Shown piece by piece: positions 17,826 to 26,762 of a DNA stretch of 64,000 nt. A program made the position numbers and the translations under genes. The number at the start of each line of letters is the position of its first letter. Position 1 is the first letter of the stretch. A model generated the notes under the pieces. It did not search any database. It was not told the origin of the DNA and saw nothing but the letters and a program-made list of their open reading frames with translations. Source of the DNA: Aliirhizobium wenxiniae (GTDB lineage Bacteria; Pseudomonadota; Alphaproteobacteria; Rhizobiales; Rhizobiaceae); contig NZ_JACHEG010000006.1 of assembly GCF_014201355.1 (NCBI RefSeq), positions 173,905 to 237,904 of the forward strand. The letters run 5' to 3'.

Positions 17826-20498
17826 TCAAGCCGCCCGCTTCATCACCTTGGCCAGTCGCTTGATTGCCTGCTCCAACGATCTCTGGCCGTCACAGTAATC
17901 CTGCCAGGCGGTGCTATCTTTCAAGAGGCCGGGCACCGTTCGGACTGTGAAGCGTTTGGGGTCGAGCCCCTTCTTCACCTGACTCCAGTTCAGCGGCATC
18001 GAGACCGTCGCCCCCGGTCGAGCACGAGGCGAGAGTGGAGCAACCGCCGTCGAGGTGCGGTCATTCCTCAAGTAATCTAGGAAGATACGGCCCTCGCGCT
18101 GCGCCTTCGACATCTTGATCAGGTAGAGATCGGGATTGTCTCGTGCCATCTGCAGGCAGACGTCGTGAGCGAAAGCCTTGCCCTCGTCCCAACTGAGCTT
18201 CTTTCCTTTAGAGACTGCAAGGGGGGTCACCACATGGAGGCCTTTGCCCCCGGTGGTCTTGCAGAAACTTACCAGGCCCAGTTCTTCAAGCCTGTCACGG
18301 ATTTCGCGGGCTCCCTCGATCACGGTATCGAAATCGACATCTGGACCAGGGTCCAAGTCGAACACCAGACGACCGGGGACTTCCGGCTGATCGGGCTCGC
18401 AATTCCATGGATGGAGTTCCGCTCCACCGATCTGAGCGACGGCTGCCAATCCCTCGACGCGGTCAATCTGCAGGTAAGGCTGCTTGTCACCCCTCACCTT
18501 GACCTGTTCGACAAGATTCGATGTGCCTTGCATGGCATGCCGCTGGAAGAACTGCTCGCCGCCGAGGCCGTCGGGAGTGCGAATAATTGAACAAGGTCGA
18601 CCTTTGATGTGGTTGATTAGCCAAGACCCTACTGCCTCGTAATACTCGGCGAGATCGACCTTGGTGACGGGTTCGTCATCGAGTGCATCCGGCCACAGCT
18701 CTTTGTCGGGACTGGATATCAGGACTCCCATAACGTCGACCTTTGCGCCCTTCCGAAGACGGGACGGGGATTTCTTGGCCTGCGATGGTTTGGAGGCCGC
18801 CTCCGGCTCTGGCGTCTCAACTTCATTTGGTTCAGCTGGTTTTTCAGCCTCGACCTCTTTGGCAGGCTTATCTTCCCGCAGGCCTTTGAATGATGCCTGC
18901 CGCACTTGCCCGTCAGCTGTCCAGCCAGCAAATTCGATTTCCGCGACCAGCTCGGGCTTCAGCCAAACGATGTCCGGCGACTTTTTCGGGGCACCGATCC
19001 CAGTGAAAGGCGACTTCGCTGCTTCCAACTTCTGAAGCTTCGGCAATATCTGATCGACCACTTTCGCGCCGAACCCGGTCCCGACCCGGCCTACATGGAC
19101 GAAATGGTTGCCTCGATAGACACCGACAAGCAGAGAGCGGAATGCGCCGTTGGTCGTGGCATATGCCCCGATAACCACCTCGTGGCCCGCTCGGCATTTC
19201 GACTTCGCCCAAGTGTCTGTGCGGCCTGATCGATACGGAGCGTCTGCTTTCTTGGAAACGATCCCTTCGAGAGACAGGCGGCATGCCGACTTCAAAACCG
19301 CGTCCCCGCCCGTCTCGAAGTGCTCGACGAAACGTAGGAGCGGATCGTCACCCCCCTCCGACAGCATTGCCGCCAACCGCTCTTTCCGATCAGCGAGAGG
19401 GTGATCGCGAAGATCCTCGTCGCCATCGTACAGGAAATCGAAGGCGAAATAGACCAGATCATCGGTCTTTCCTTCTGAAATCGCGGCCTGAAGCGCTGCG
19501 AAATCCGGCGCCCCGTTTTCATCGAGAGCACAAATCTCGCCATCGATGATCGAATTCGGCAAGGCGGAAGCGGCTTCAGCGATTGCCGAGAATTTTGAGG
19601 TCCAGTCTAGCCCCTTGCGGGTCTTGAGCGTCGATTTGCCGTCCTCGACCCTGGCCTGAACACGATAACCGTCGAACTTGATCTCGTGGATCCATCCCTT
19701 GGCACCAGGTGGACGGGCCAGCGTCTCGCACAGCTGTGGAGCTATAAAGTCCGGCAACGTCGTTCTCGGTGGGGCCTTCGCCTTTTTCGTTGGCTTGGCT
19801 TTTGACTTGGTACCTGCCTTCCGCTCTTCGGCCGCCAACCCTTCGCTGCTGTCCCAGACAGCGTCGGCTTCGACAGTCGCCCCCTCTGTCATGAAGGGTT
19901 TGGGCTTGCGGCCCTTCCCTGCAGCAATAGCCTCCATGGTCCTGCCGGACGCGACGGAGGTGTCATTTTCTTCGAGCACTGCCGCACCGTCCTCTTCGAC
20001 GGAATAGTCGTCCCGATGCTTTATCAACAGCCAGTTCGTCCGTTTCTCTCCTTCGCGTCCACGCATTCGGACCAGCACGAAGCTGCCGTGGAGTCGTTGA
20101 CCCTCCAGCGTGAATTTGAAGTCACCTTTCGCCAGCGCCTGCTCCGGGCTCTTATTGCCTTCCGGTTCCCAATACCCTCGGTCCCAGAGCATGACTGTTC
20201 CACCGCCATACTCACCTTTGGGAATCGTGCCTTCGAAGTCGCCGTAGTCGAGCGGGTGATCTTCGACCTCGACCGCTAGCCTCTTATCGCCTGGATCAAG
20301 TGACGGTCCCTTCGTTACGGCCCAGGATTTGAAGACGCCATCCATCTCTATGCGCAGATCATAGTGAAGCCGACTGGCGTCATGTTTCTGAATGACAAAA
20401 CGGCGGCGATTTGACTGCTTCACCACAAGCTCGCCGCTCGGCTCAGACGTCTTCTTGAAATCGCGTTTCGCTCGATATTTTTTGAGGTTGTCAGCCAT
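17826..20498 (-). CDS. ligD: DNA ligase D (phosphoesterase-ligase-polymerase)
   Basis: This is an 890-residue LigD with all three modules. The 3'-phosphoesterase (about 1-190) has HDASRLHYDLRIE and GTIPKGEYGGGTVMLWDRG. The ligase (about 255-555) has EIKFDGYRV and SLEGIVSKK. A Pro/Glu/Lys-rich linker follows. The primase-like polymerase (about 595-890) has metal-site VFDLDPGPDVDF and TTGGKGLHVV. It repairs double-strand breaks with Ku. The start at 20498 is set by a GGAAC-N19-TT box ending 30 bases upstream; the in-frame codon at 20534 falls inside that box. Confidence 0.95.
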   Translation of the reverse strand: MADNLKKYRAKRDFKKTSEPSGELVVKQSNRRRFVIQKHDASRLHYDLRIEMDGVFKSWAVTKGPSLDPGDKRLAVEVEDHPLDYGDFEGTIPKGEYGGGTVMLWDRGYWEPEGNKSPEQALAKGDFKFTLEGQRLHGSFVLVRMRGREGEKRTNWLLIKHRDDYSVEEDGAAVLEENDTSVASGRTMEAIAAGKGRKPKPFMTEGATVEADAVWDSSEGLAAEERKAGTKSKAKPTKKAKAPPRTTLPDFIAPQLCETLARPPGAKGWIHEIKFDGYRVQARVEDGKSTLKTRKGLDWTSKFSAIAEAASALPNSIIDGEICALDENGAPDFAALQAAISEGKTDDLVYFAFDFLYDGDEDLRDHPLADRKERLAAMLSEGGDDPLLRFVEHFETGGDAVLKSACRLSLEGIVSKKADAPYRSGRTDTWAKSKCRAGHEVVIGAYATTNGAFRSLLVGVYRGNHFVHVGRVGTGFGAKVVDQILPKLQKLEAAKSPFTGIGAPKKSPDIVWLKPELVAEIEFAGWTADGQVRQASFKGLREDKPAKEVEAEKPAEPNEVETPEPEAASKPSQAKKSPSRLRKGAKVDVMGVLISSPDKELWPDALDDEPVTKVDLAEYYEAVGSWLINHIKGRPCSIIRTPDGLGGEQFFQRHAMQGTSNLVEQVKVRGDKQPYLQIDRVEGLAAVAQIGGAELHPWNCEPDQPEVPGRLVFDLDPGPDVDFDTVIEGAREIRDRLEELGLVSFCKTTGGKGLHVVTPLAVSKGKKLSWDEGKAFAHDVCLQMARDNPDLYLIKMSKAQREGRIFLDYLRNDRTSTAVAPLSPRARPGATVSMPLNWSQVKKGLDPKRFTVRTVPGLLKDSTAWQDYCDGQRSLEQAIKRLAKVMKRAA

Positions 20499-20527
20499 AA
20501 CGGTTCTCGATCTCGATCGAGACTCGG

Positions 20528-20553
20528 AATGCATGAAAAGCCGCGATTGTTCC
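20528..20553 (-). promoter_or_regulatory. EcfG-type promoter for ligD
   Basis: On the minus strand: GGAAC, 19 bases, TT, 30 bases before the ligD start. The Ku operon promoter has the same 19-base spacing. Confidence 0.5.
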
Positions 20554-20644
20554 TACAGGATTGGGACCGCCGCGAAATTTGCCCTTGTCTCCGAACGCCG
20601 GATGACTAGATTTCGCTCGTTTTTGAAACCTTCAGGGACTTCCA

Positions 20645-20854
20645 ATGGCTACAGGCACAGTAAAATGGTTCAACACGGAAAAGGGGTATGGCTTCATCCA
20701 GCCCGATAACGGCTCGCCGGATGTCTTCGTCCACATCTCGGCCGTTCAGCGTGCTGGGCTCCAGGGTCTCAGCGACGGTCAGAAAGTGAGCTTTGAGCCT
20801 ACCCAGGATCGTCGCTCGGGTAAGACCGCAGCGGAAGACCTTCAAGCTCTGTAA
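20645..20854 (+). CDS. Cold-shock domain protein
   Basis: This is a 69-residue CspA-type protein. RNP1 is KGYGFIQPD and RNP2 is VFVHISAV, preceded by GTVKWFNTEKG. It binds single-stranded RNA or DNA and melts secondary structure. It is divergent from ligD and is followed by a clear terminator. Confidence 0.95.
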   Translation: MATGTVKWFNTEKGYGFIQPDNGSPDVFVHISAVQRAGLQGLSDGQKVSFEPTQDRRSGKTAAEDLQAL

Positions 20855-20863
20855 AAAAGACTT

Positions 20864-20891
20864 GGCCGCACCCGTTGCGGCCAATTTTCTT
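20864..20891 (+). terminator. Rho-independent terminator of the cold-shock gene
   Basis: A perfect GC-rich hairpin GGCCGCA / TGCGGCC with a 5-base loop, followed by a T-rich stretch, 10 bases after the cold-shock stop codon. Confidence 0.8.
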
Positions 20892-20964
20892 GTCGGTGGT
20901 CGTGCACGGGAAGCGAGATCAGGCTGATGGCAAGTGAACCCGGCGGCACTGTCGACTAGACATG

Positions 20965-21165
20965 TCATCTGCTGTGGCGAGACTTGGAAATTAGCTCGCG
21001 TCGGTCGACAAATAAGTCGGCGGCGCCAGCTGCCTGCTCGGGATGCGAAATCTTTGCATCGATCTCGTCTGGAAGCGCTAATGCCTGATCGAGGTTCATG
21101 ATCCCAATTGGGACAAGACCACTATCCGACTCGACTGCAACCTCTACGACTCTTTTCCGGTCCAT
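20965..21165 (-). CDS. Small hypothetical protein
   Basis: This is a 66-residue protein opening MDRKRVVEVAVESDSG, acidic and hydrophilic. A GGAAC-N18-TT box lies 36 bases upstream, which supports it being a real gene in the stress regulon. No family recognised. Confidence 0.6.
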   Translation of the reverse strand: MDRKRVVEVAVESDSGLVPIGIMNLDQALALPDEIDAKISHPEQAAGAADLFVDRRELISKSRHSR

Positions 21166-21200
21166 GACTTCCTCGCACCGATCTCAATCATAGTGCGAGT

Positions 21201-21225
21201 AACTGCCAATACTCAGGCTTGTTCC
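21201..21225 (-). promoter_or_regulatory. EcfG-type promoter
   Basis: On the minus strand: GGAAC, 18 bases, TT, 36 bases before the start at 21165. It is divergent from the box at 21282. Confidence 0.55.
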
Positions 21226-21281
21226 TTCCCGAGGATGCCCACCGTCAGGGGGCGCCACGAGCGCATGTTGGGCAAATGCCG

Positions 21282-21306
21282 GAACGATCCTCCCTAGCGA
21301 TTGTTT
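21282..21306 (+). promoter_or_regulatory. EcfG-type promoter
   Basis: GGAAC, 16 bases, TGTT (GGAAC-N18-TT), 26 bases before the start at 21332. Confidence 0.6.
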
Positions 21307-21331
21307 TACCGCTATCACGGAGGAAAAAGTG

Positions 21332-21529
21332 ATGGGAACAACGCCTAAAGACGGTGCAGCTGGCACCACGGCTCAGACCCCGCGTTGGGAAGGACCGCAG
21401 GAAAACACTCCGCGTGGCTATTTAAAAGCAGAGGATGATCCTGACCAGACAGAAGACGCGGTCGGCGAAACGAACGCTAACCCGAAAAAGACAAATCTGT
21501 CCGATGCTTTCAAAACGAAGGATGACTGA
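21332..21529 (+). CDS. Small hydrophilic stress-type protein
   Basis: This is a 65-residue Thr/Asn/Pro/Asp-rich protein that is probably disordered. GGAGG precedes the start (ATG 21332, or GTG 21329). A second small disordered protein follows after 1 base. Under an EcfG-type promoter it resembles small hydrophilic stress proteins, but no family is recognised. Confidence 0.6.
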   Translation: MGTTPKDGAAGTTAQTPRWEGPQENTPRGYLKAEDDPDQTEDAVGETNANPKKTNLSDAFKTKDD

Positions 21530-21530
21530 T

Positions 21531-21746
21531 ATGGCCAACCCGGAAGATGACGCCAAGGGACAGTACGCGCCCTCTCAGGCTGATAGAAAAGCTTCAGGCG
21601 TGCACAGCGCGAAGCCGACCGTTATTACTGGATCAGAGGATGCCACGGTCCACCGCGATCCACCTGGTAAAAAAGCTGGAAAAGACTGGGATGTAAATTA
21701 CGACCCGTCGGAATCGAATGAGGGGAGCTTTAGAGGTTCTCGTTAA
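21531..21746 (+). CDS. Small hydrophilic protein
   Basis: This is a 71-residue Lys/Asp/Gly-rich protein (MANPEDDAKGQYAPSQADRK at the start), probably disordered. It starts 1 base after the preceding small gene and shares its promoter. Function unknown. Confidence 0.6.
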   Translation: MANPEDDAKGQYAPSQADRKASGVHSAKPTVITGSEDATVHRDPPGKKAGKDWDVNYDPSESNEGSFRGSR

Positions 21747-21809
21747 TGTTGTTCGGTGGTGGCCCACGAAGAATGCCCGGCCACCTCGCGCAGGCAGCGA
21801 ATACAACCT

Positions 21810-23531
21810 TCAAATCGGCATTCTAAACGTGAACGCGGTTTCAGTGTCATCCGAACTCACGGAGATAATGCCGCCGTGTCCCTTAGCGATCTCGGAAGCG
21901 ATGAAAAGTCCGAGGCCAAGCCCTTCCATACCAGTTGTCGCACCGCCGCGCCGAAACGGCATAAAGAGTTTGTCGATATCGGAGGAAGGGATCGGTCTGC
22001 CACCATTGCTGACTCTGACTTCGAGTTGCCCCGCGTGTATCCGGCTGTCGATGAAAATAGGTTCGTCCTCGGCACCATGGGTGATCGCGTTTGAGACCAG
22101 GTTGGAGACCATCTGCGCAAACCGGTCCGGATCAAAACTTAATTCGTGCAGTATATTTAGACTGGTCACCATCTCCCGGTCGGGATTAGCAATATTAATC
22201 TCTTCGACAACTTGGTTTAGGATGGCGGCCACGTCACCTGTGGATTTGGTGACGGTTATTCCTCCACCTAATCTCGCCCTGGCGAGATCAAGAATGTTAT
22301 CGACCAGACCGGACATCCTTCCCAGGCTCGCCTTCATCAGGCCGAGAATGTGTGGGCTTCGGTCGGTCCAGCCATCTTTCAGAAGTTTGTTGGTCCCAGC
22401 ATCGATAGCGGCGATCGGATTACGAAGATCGTGGCCGAGAACTGCAATGAACTGCTCACGCAGCTCCGAGAGATTGCGTTCAACATCGAGTGCCGCTCGC
22501 GTCCGATCTAGGCTGTCGCCCGCGTGAAGATGATGCCCTATGAGTTCCGCAAACAACGTGAAGGCGCCGAGTACCTCAGGGTTATTTACTTTCGCCGGGT
22601 TCGGATCGATCGCGCACAATGTCCCAAAGAATTGGCCATCAGCGAGGATGATGGGTACGGAGATGTAACCTCTGAGACCATAAATCCGAGGCGTATGGTG
22701 ATCGCAATATTTCGGATCACTAGACGCATCATTGAAAACGACCGGCTGGCGATGATTTCGGATCTCGTCGCAGAGTGTGCTCTTAAGTGGCAACTCACCG
22801 CCAGGCTTCAGTCCGAAGCCAGCATGATCGAGAACTTGGCAGGCAATCCAGCGATCTTCAGTAACCCGAGCGACGGCAGCGAAACCCATACCAGTCATCC
22901 GTAGCGCTACATCAAGGATGCGGGGCACGGCAGCGATATCGGTGACACGAGCTATGTCTGCCTCGTATATACCGGACACTTCCGTCGGCCTGGCATTCAG
23001 AGCGAAGTCGGACGTGCGCTTCAGTTCCGCAATCAGTTGCATTGTATCAGCAGCCGTTGCCGCTGCGCTAGCTAGTGCTTCCAACACCTCGATCTCCCAT
23101 TTACTGGGCTCGTAGGTTTGGGACCAGTACGCACCGATGGCTCCGACCGGATCATCCACCTTGATCGGGGCCATCGCCACAGCTTTAACGAAAGTCGATG
23201 CATAAAGCTCGTACGGGATGCGTTCGTCTTTAGACACATCCGCCACGACAACCGTTTGGCGGTTCAACATCGCCCAACCGCTTATACATGCCGACGCTGG
23301 AAACGTGTGCCCCTTCCACAGAGGACCGATCGCGTCCTCTTCGACGTAATGACAAAGCTCTCCTTCCAAACGGATGATGGCGATACCCTCACATCCGATC
23401 AAAGAGCGAGCAGTTGATCTTACTGTTGAGATCACATCGTCTAGGCTACGAGCACGGCTAATCCGGGCCACAGCATCAGTGAGGCTGGAGAGCGGGGTAG
23501 AATACTGACTTCTTTCGATCTCGGCCGTCAT
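21810..23531 (-). CDS. GAF-GAF histidine kinase
   Basis: This is a 573-residue soluble sensor kinase. Two GAF domains (about 20-170 and 185-335) are followed by a HisKA dimerisation domain with phospho-acceptor His in FIAVLGHDLRNPIAAI and a HATPase_c domain with N-box MVSNLVSNAITHG and G-box GLGLGLFIASEIAKGHGG. GAF domains bind small ligands or chromophores. No receiver or regulator gene adjoins it, so the partner is unknown. Confidence 0.92.
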   Translation of the reverse strand: MTAEIERSQYSTPLSSLTDAVARISRARSLDDVISTVRSTARSLIGCEGIAIIRLEGELCHYVEEDAIGPLWKGHTFPASACISGWAMLNRQTVVVADVSKDERIPYELYASTFVKAVAMAPIKVDDPVGAIGAYWSQTYEPSKWEIEVLEALASAAATAADTMQLIAELKRTSDFALNARPTEVSGIYEADIARVTDIAAVPRILDVALRMTGMGFAAVARVTEDRWIACQVLDHAGFGLKPGGELPLKSTLCDEIRNHRQPVVFNDASSDPKYCDHHTPRIYGLRGYISVPIILADGQFFGTLCAIDPNPAKVNNPEVLGAFTLFAELIGHHLHAGDSLDRTRAALDVERNLSELREQFIAVLGHDLRNPIAAIDAGTNKLLKDGWTDRSPHILGLMKASLGRMSGLVDNILDLARARLGGGITVTKSTGDVAAILNQVVEEINIANPDREMVTSLNILHELSFDPDRFAQMVSNLVSNAITHGAEDEPIFIDSRIHAGQLEVRVSNGGRPIPSSDIDKLFMPFRRGGATTGMEGLGLGLFIASEIAKGHGGIISVSSDDTETAFTFRMPI

Positions 23532-23688
23532 GGCTTAGGCAAATTTCCTATCTGGAAAAGCAGGGGGCACATTCGCACGAACCGTGAACACGATCTACCC
23601 TCTCCTACCGTACAATGGCGAAAGCCGGGATAGCAAAGGAACCAAAATTTCGAACCCTTGCATTTGCCGGTCACCTGCTACCGAGCCA

Positions 23689-23713
23689 GGAACCATGCGC
23701 AAACTAATTGGTT
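23689..23713 (+). promoter_or_regulatory. EcfG-type promoter for the DUF892 gene
   Basis: GGAAC, 16 bases, GGTT (GGAAC-N18-TT), 27 bases before the start at 23741. Confidence 0.62.
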
Positions 23714-23740
23714 ATCGGTCCTCCGAAGAAGGAGGTCCTA

Positions 23741-24253
23741 ATGTCAGACAATGCTACCCGGGATATTTTCATTACCGGCCTCAAGAATGCTCACGCCATG
23801 GAAACACAAGCACTGAGCATCATGAAGCCACAGGTCAAGCGGATCGAGAATTATCCGGACGTCGCGGCGCGGTTTGAGCAGCATATCGCTGAAACCGAAG
23901 GCCAGCTCACACGAATCGAGGAAATACTATCAAGCCTCGATGAAGATCACTCCAAGCTCAAGGATATGGCGCTTTCTTTCACCGGCACGATGGCTGCGAT
24001 GGGCCATACGGTCGCGGGTGACGAGATACTAAAAAATTCATTTGCGAACTTCGCGTTCGAAAACTTCGAGATCGCCGCATACAAGTCGTTGATCACAATC
24101 GCCGAAACAGGCGGCTACAATTCTGGAGCAAACAGCCTCAAACTGAATCTCGCAGAGGAAAAAGCTATGGCGGACTGGCTCGATCAAAACCTTCCGGCCG
24201 TCACGAGCCGCTTTCTCAGCCTTCGCGAGGCTGGCGATAAGGCAAAAGTTTAA
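23741..24253 (+). CDS. Ferritin-like DUF892 (YciE/YciF) protein
   Basis: This is a 170-residue four-helix-bundle protein of the DUF892 family, recognised from the opening DIFITGLKNAHAMETQAL and from EQHIAETEGQLTRIEEIL. GGAGG precedes the ATG at 23741. Family members are induced in stationary phase or osmotic stress and have a ferritin-like fold that may bind a di-iron centre. The promoter fits general stress control. Confidence 0.9.
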   Translation: MSDNATRDIFITGLKNAHAMETQALSIMKPQVKRIENYPDVAARFEQHIAETEGQLTRIEEILSSLDEDHSKLKDMALSFTGTMAAMGHTVAGDEILKNSFANFAFENFEIAAYKSLITIAETGGYNSGANSLKLNLAEEKAMADWLDQNLPAVTSRFLSLREAGDKAKV

Positions 24254-24322
24254 CGACCTCGGTCAGGAGGGGCAGAGCGCTCTTCCTGACCAACAATAGG
24301 TATCCGGGTACGAGGCTGGTGA

Positions 24323-24883
24323 ATGGTAGACGTTGATAGAGAGAACTATCAGGACATCGTTCAAGATCTTTCTGGGATCTTGGCACAGCCCGGCACGTAT
24401 GACCAAGTGGTCTGGAAGCTTGAATATCTCAGCCTTCACGGCTGGTATCACTTCTATGGACTGATAAGGAATGGCGAAAGCTCTGGGATAGGGCATCGAT
24501 ACGACAGCATTAGGGGTGAGGCTACAAATCTCTCACCCGACGAATGCATTTCAGTGGCACTGGCTTTCAATACGAATGCGTCCATCGTTGCCTATTCCGG
24601 CAGTAATGCCACTTCGACCGCCATCCTGGAAGATGCAGAATCCGAGGGAGCCGTGGACGTTGATGTGATTAGGGTCGCCATTGAGACACGAGAGACAGAA
24701 CCCAGCGGCCGCCGAGTAATGTCCGTAACGGATACTGCGTTCATTGGCCTACCCCTCCCCAATCAGATTTCGTCGGTGAAACGCTTATGGGTAGATCGCG
24801 GTCCGTCGCTCAAGTGGTGCCGAGATAGGCGCTTTATCAGTTCGCTGCCGGTTTTCGCAAAGGATGCTGTAGGGCCGACCTGA
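24323..24883 (+). CDS. Hypothetical protein
   Basis: This is a 186-residue protein opening MVDVDRENYQDIVQDLSGIL, of mixed helical and strand character. No domain recognised. A hairpin (GGTCAGGA / TCCTGACC) lies between it and the DUF892 gene and might separate their transcripts. Confidence 0.5.
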   Translation: MVDVDRENYQDIVQDLSGILAQPGTYDQVVWKLEYLSLHGWYHFYGLIRNGESSGIGHRYDSIRGEATNLSPDECISVALAFNTNASIVAYSGSNATSTAILEDAESEGAVDVDVIRVAIETRETEPSGRRVMSVTDTAFIGLPLPNQISSVKRLWVDRGPSLKWCRDRRFISSLPVFAKDAVGPT

Positions 24884-24916
24884 AGGTATTCCGTTGTGTG
24901 AACCCCGAAGGACCCG

Positions 24917-25186
24917 TCACCGTCTATCGCGAGCAGGCACGGGGTTACCGAACAGGTCAAGCGGATCAGGTCTAGTCGAAGCCGCATCTTTCTGAGCGTC
25001 TGACAATCGACCGCCGAATGAGCGCGAACTGTTCGGCTTCCCGGCCCACAGGGCGAGTTCGACCTTTTCTCCCGCTCTTATGTCCCGGTGCGCTATGAAA
25101 TAGCCGCGATGATCAGGGGCGCTATCGTGTCCTGCTTTTTCGTTCTCAAACAAGCTGACGTCGCCAAGCTTTGCCTTGTAGCGCAT
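24917..25186 (-). CDS. Small hypothetical protein, DUF736-like
   Basis: This is an 89-residue protein starting MRYKAKLGDVSLFENEKAG, with GGAG before the ATG. The NEKAGHDSAPDHRGYF segment and later LALWAGKP resemble the DUF736 layout, but the match is loose. A GGAAC-N18-TT box 44 bases upstream of this ATG, inside the longer reading, sets the start. Confidence 0.55.
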   Translation of the reverse strand: MRYKAKLGDVSLFENEKAGHDSAPDHRGYFIAHRDIRAGEKVELALWAGKPNSSRSFGGRLSDAQKDAASTRPDPLDLFGNPVPARDRR

Positions 25187-25230
25187 GAAAGGCTCCTTTT
25201 GTGCAATCACTGACGCGTCCGTTAGGCAGT

Positions 25231-25255
25231 AACTCAGCGATTTGCTGGCTGTTCC
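25231..25255 (-). promoter_or_regulatory. EcfG-type promoter
   Basis: On the minus strand: GGAAC, 18 bases, TT, 44 bases before the start at 25186. It is back-to-back with the promoter at 25334. Confidence 0.55.
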
Positions 25256-25333
25256 GCCGGATTGTGTTCGCATCCCTGGAACGGGAGCCGCGAGCCCCAA
25301 GGTGAGTTTCCATAATCCAAGCGCGAAAAGTCG

Positions 25334-25358
25334 GGAACGCTTTCAAATAATGCCGGTT
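25334..25358 (+). promoter_or_regulatory. EcfG-type promoter for the KGG gene
   Basis: GGAAC, 16 bases, GGTT (GGAAC-N18-TT), 51 bases before the start at 25410. Confidence 0.6.
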
Positions 25359-25409
25359 CGATCTCTTGAGGCATGTGCCCCGAATAGAAATCCATAGGGA
25401 GTGAATATC

Positions 25410-25628
25410 ATGGCTAATCAGGGTGGCTCGCACGAGCAGCACGTCAAGGCAGGTCAGCAGAGCGGCAAGGGCTCTAGTTCCGCCAAAGAAACCCCTGCCT
25501 CCGAGGCTGCAGCGGAAGCCGATGCAGGAACCTCGAATAAGAAATCGTCATCGTCCTCAGGCAAACAAGGCGGGTCTCACGAACAGCATGTGAATGCTGG
25601 AAAGCAGAGCCACAAGAATAGCCATTGA
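25410..25628 (+). CDS. KGG-repeat (con-10-like) stress protein
   Basis: This is a 72-residue hydrophilic protein with two copies of a GGSHEQHVxAGxQS unit (near residues 4-18 and 53-67) separated by a Ser/Ala/Glu-rich linker. This is the stress-induced KGG/con-10-type repeat found in bacterial desiccation and acid-stress proteins. It is preceded by an EcfG-type promoter and followed by a strong terminator. Confidence 0.8.
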   Translation: MANQGGSHEQHVKAGQQSGKGSSSAKETPASEAAAEADAGTSNKKSSSSSGKQGGSHEQHVNAGKQSHKNSH

Positions 25629-25640
25629 TCATTGAAGCTA

Positions 25641-25663
25641 GGCTCGGATTTTCCGAGCCTTTT
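25641..25663. terminator. Bidirectional terminator
   Basis: Hairpin GGCTCGG / CCGAGCC with a TTTT run on the plus side and A/T-rich sequence on the other. It lies between the convergent KGG gene and a small minus-strand gene. Confidence 0.75.
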
Positions 25664-25668
25664 CCCAT

Positions 25669-25839
25669 TCAAGGCTTCTTATCTTCACCTTTTGTCAGGC
25701 GCTTTTCGCAATCACGGGACAATCTTAGCAGCCGAAGACGTTCCGTCTTCAGTTCTCGCGCCTCGGCTTCTTTATCCAGGATCTCATAGGCTACCCGGTC
25801 CGTTTCTTCTCTCTTCGCAATTCTGTCAGCTTGCTTCAT
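25669..25839 (-). CDS. Small charged helical protein (56 residues)
   Basis: This is a short gene: ATG at 25839 with GGAG 6 bases upstream, stop at 25669. It is a highly charged single helix (KREETDRVAYEILDKEAEAR, then RLRLLRLSRDCEKR). It looks like a conserved small rhizobial protein but I cannot name a family. It converges with the KGG gene on a shared terminator. Confidence 0.6.
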   Translation of the reverse strand: MKQADRIAKREETDRVAYEILDKEAEARELKTERLRLLRLSRDCEKRLTKGEDKKP

Positions 25840-25942
25840 GGGGGCTCCGATTGCCGATTCAACTGACGTAGCGCGACAAGCCCATTTTCAAATGCACGAC
25901 CGATGAAAAGTTTCGGACCCTATACCTGGTAGTCTTCAGCAG

Positions 25943-26717
25943 TCAGGCACTTGGTATCCATATTGCGGACGTGTCATCGCCGTGTGCTGTCGCCGTCCCG
26001 TCTACAACGCAGGCACCTACCCAGGCGCACACAAAAGCGTCCAAAGCATCTTCAAACGCCTTCAATTCATAGGCTCTGGAGTTGCGGCCTGGTAAAGGCA
26101 GGGCTGCGGCGACGCCTTTTATTTTGGTCTCCAGGACCATGACGATACGCTCCCAAGTTTCGAAGAGCTTCAGACGGCGGACCGTCGTCCGGCCAGTATT
26201 TGCGAGATTTCGAGTGTTTGTAAGGAAGCCTGCGCGTGGCAGCCGACAATTCGATTAACGCTGGGTGTGGATACACCTCGATAAGGCCTGGCAACCTTAC
26301 CTCTGATGTAAGCAGCGGATACCCCTCCTGCTTGAAGCCAGCTGTCAGTTCGTCGCTTACCTTGCCGGGACGCAGGGCGCTCCGCGTGTGGGTACCAGAG
26401 TGCCGTGCGCCATACACAGAAGAGATCATATTATCGGATGCCCGGCGCCCGATGATCGGTGCGGTCGATAGCGGCATATCGATCGCACCGATAGTGACCG
26501 GCGCCTGAGCTATCGCGAAAGATTTCGCCAGAAGCGCGTGGGGGTCAGGAATTGAGCCGCAATGTCTGGCAGTCGGTGCGGAAGCTTCGGACAGGAATGC
26601 CTCGTATGAGGAAGCAACCTTCAGAAGCCTCCACGCCTTGGCATCGTTTAAAACCAGAGCCACACCGCTCGGCTCCTGGGAGGTCCATGCCGCATCGATA
26701 CCAAGGACTGTTTTCAT
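25943..26717 (-). pseudogene. Frameshifted DUF429 protein
   Basis: The first frame (26717 to about 26180) gives a DUF429-type protein: GIDAAWTSQEPSGVAL, IDMPLS and YPHPALIELS, then YKHSKSRKYWPDDGPPS. At about 26180 the expected sequence jumps to another frame (RLKLFETWERIVMVLE), which runs to 25943 with the expected acidic end (KAFEDALDAFVCAWVG). DUF429 proteins are predicted nuclease-like RNase H folds. One frameshift breaks it, or there is one sequencing error. Confidence 0.75.
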
Positions 26718-26762
26718 AAAGCTTCGCTCGATGAGATATTCGTCCCATGCAACGTAGCACCA

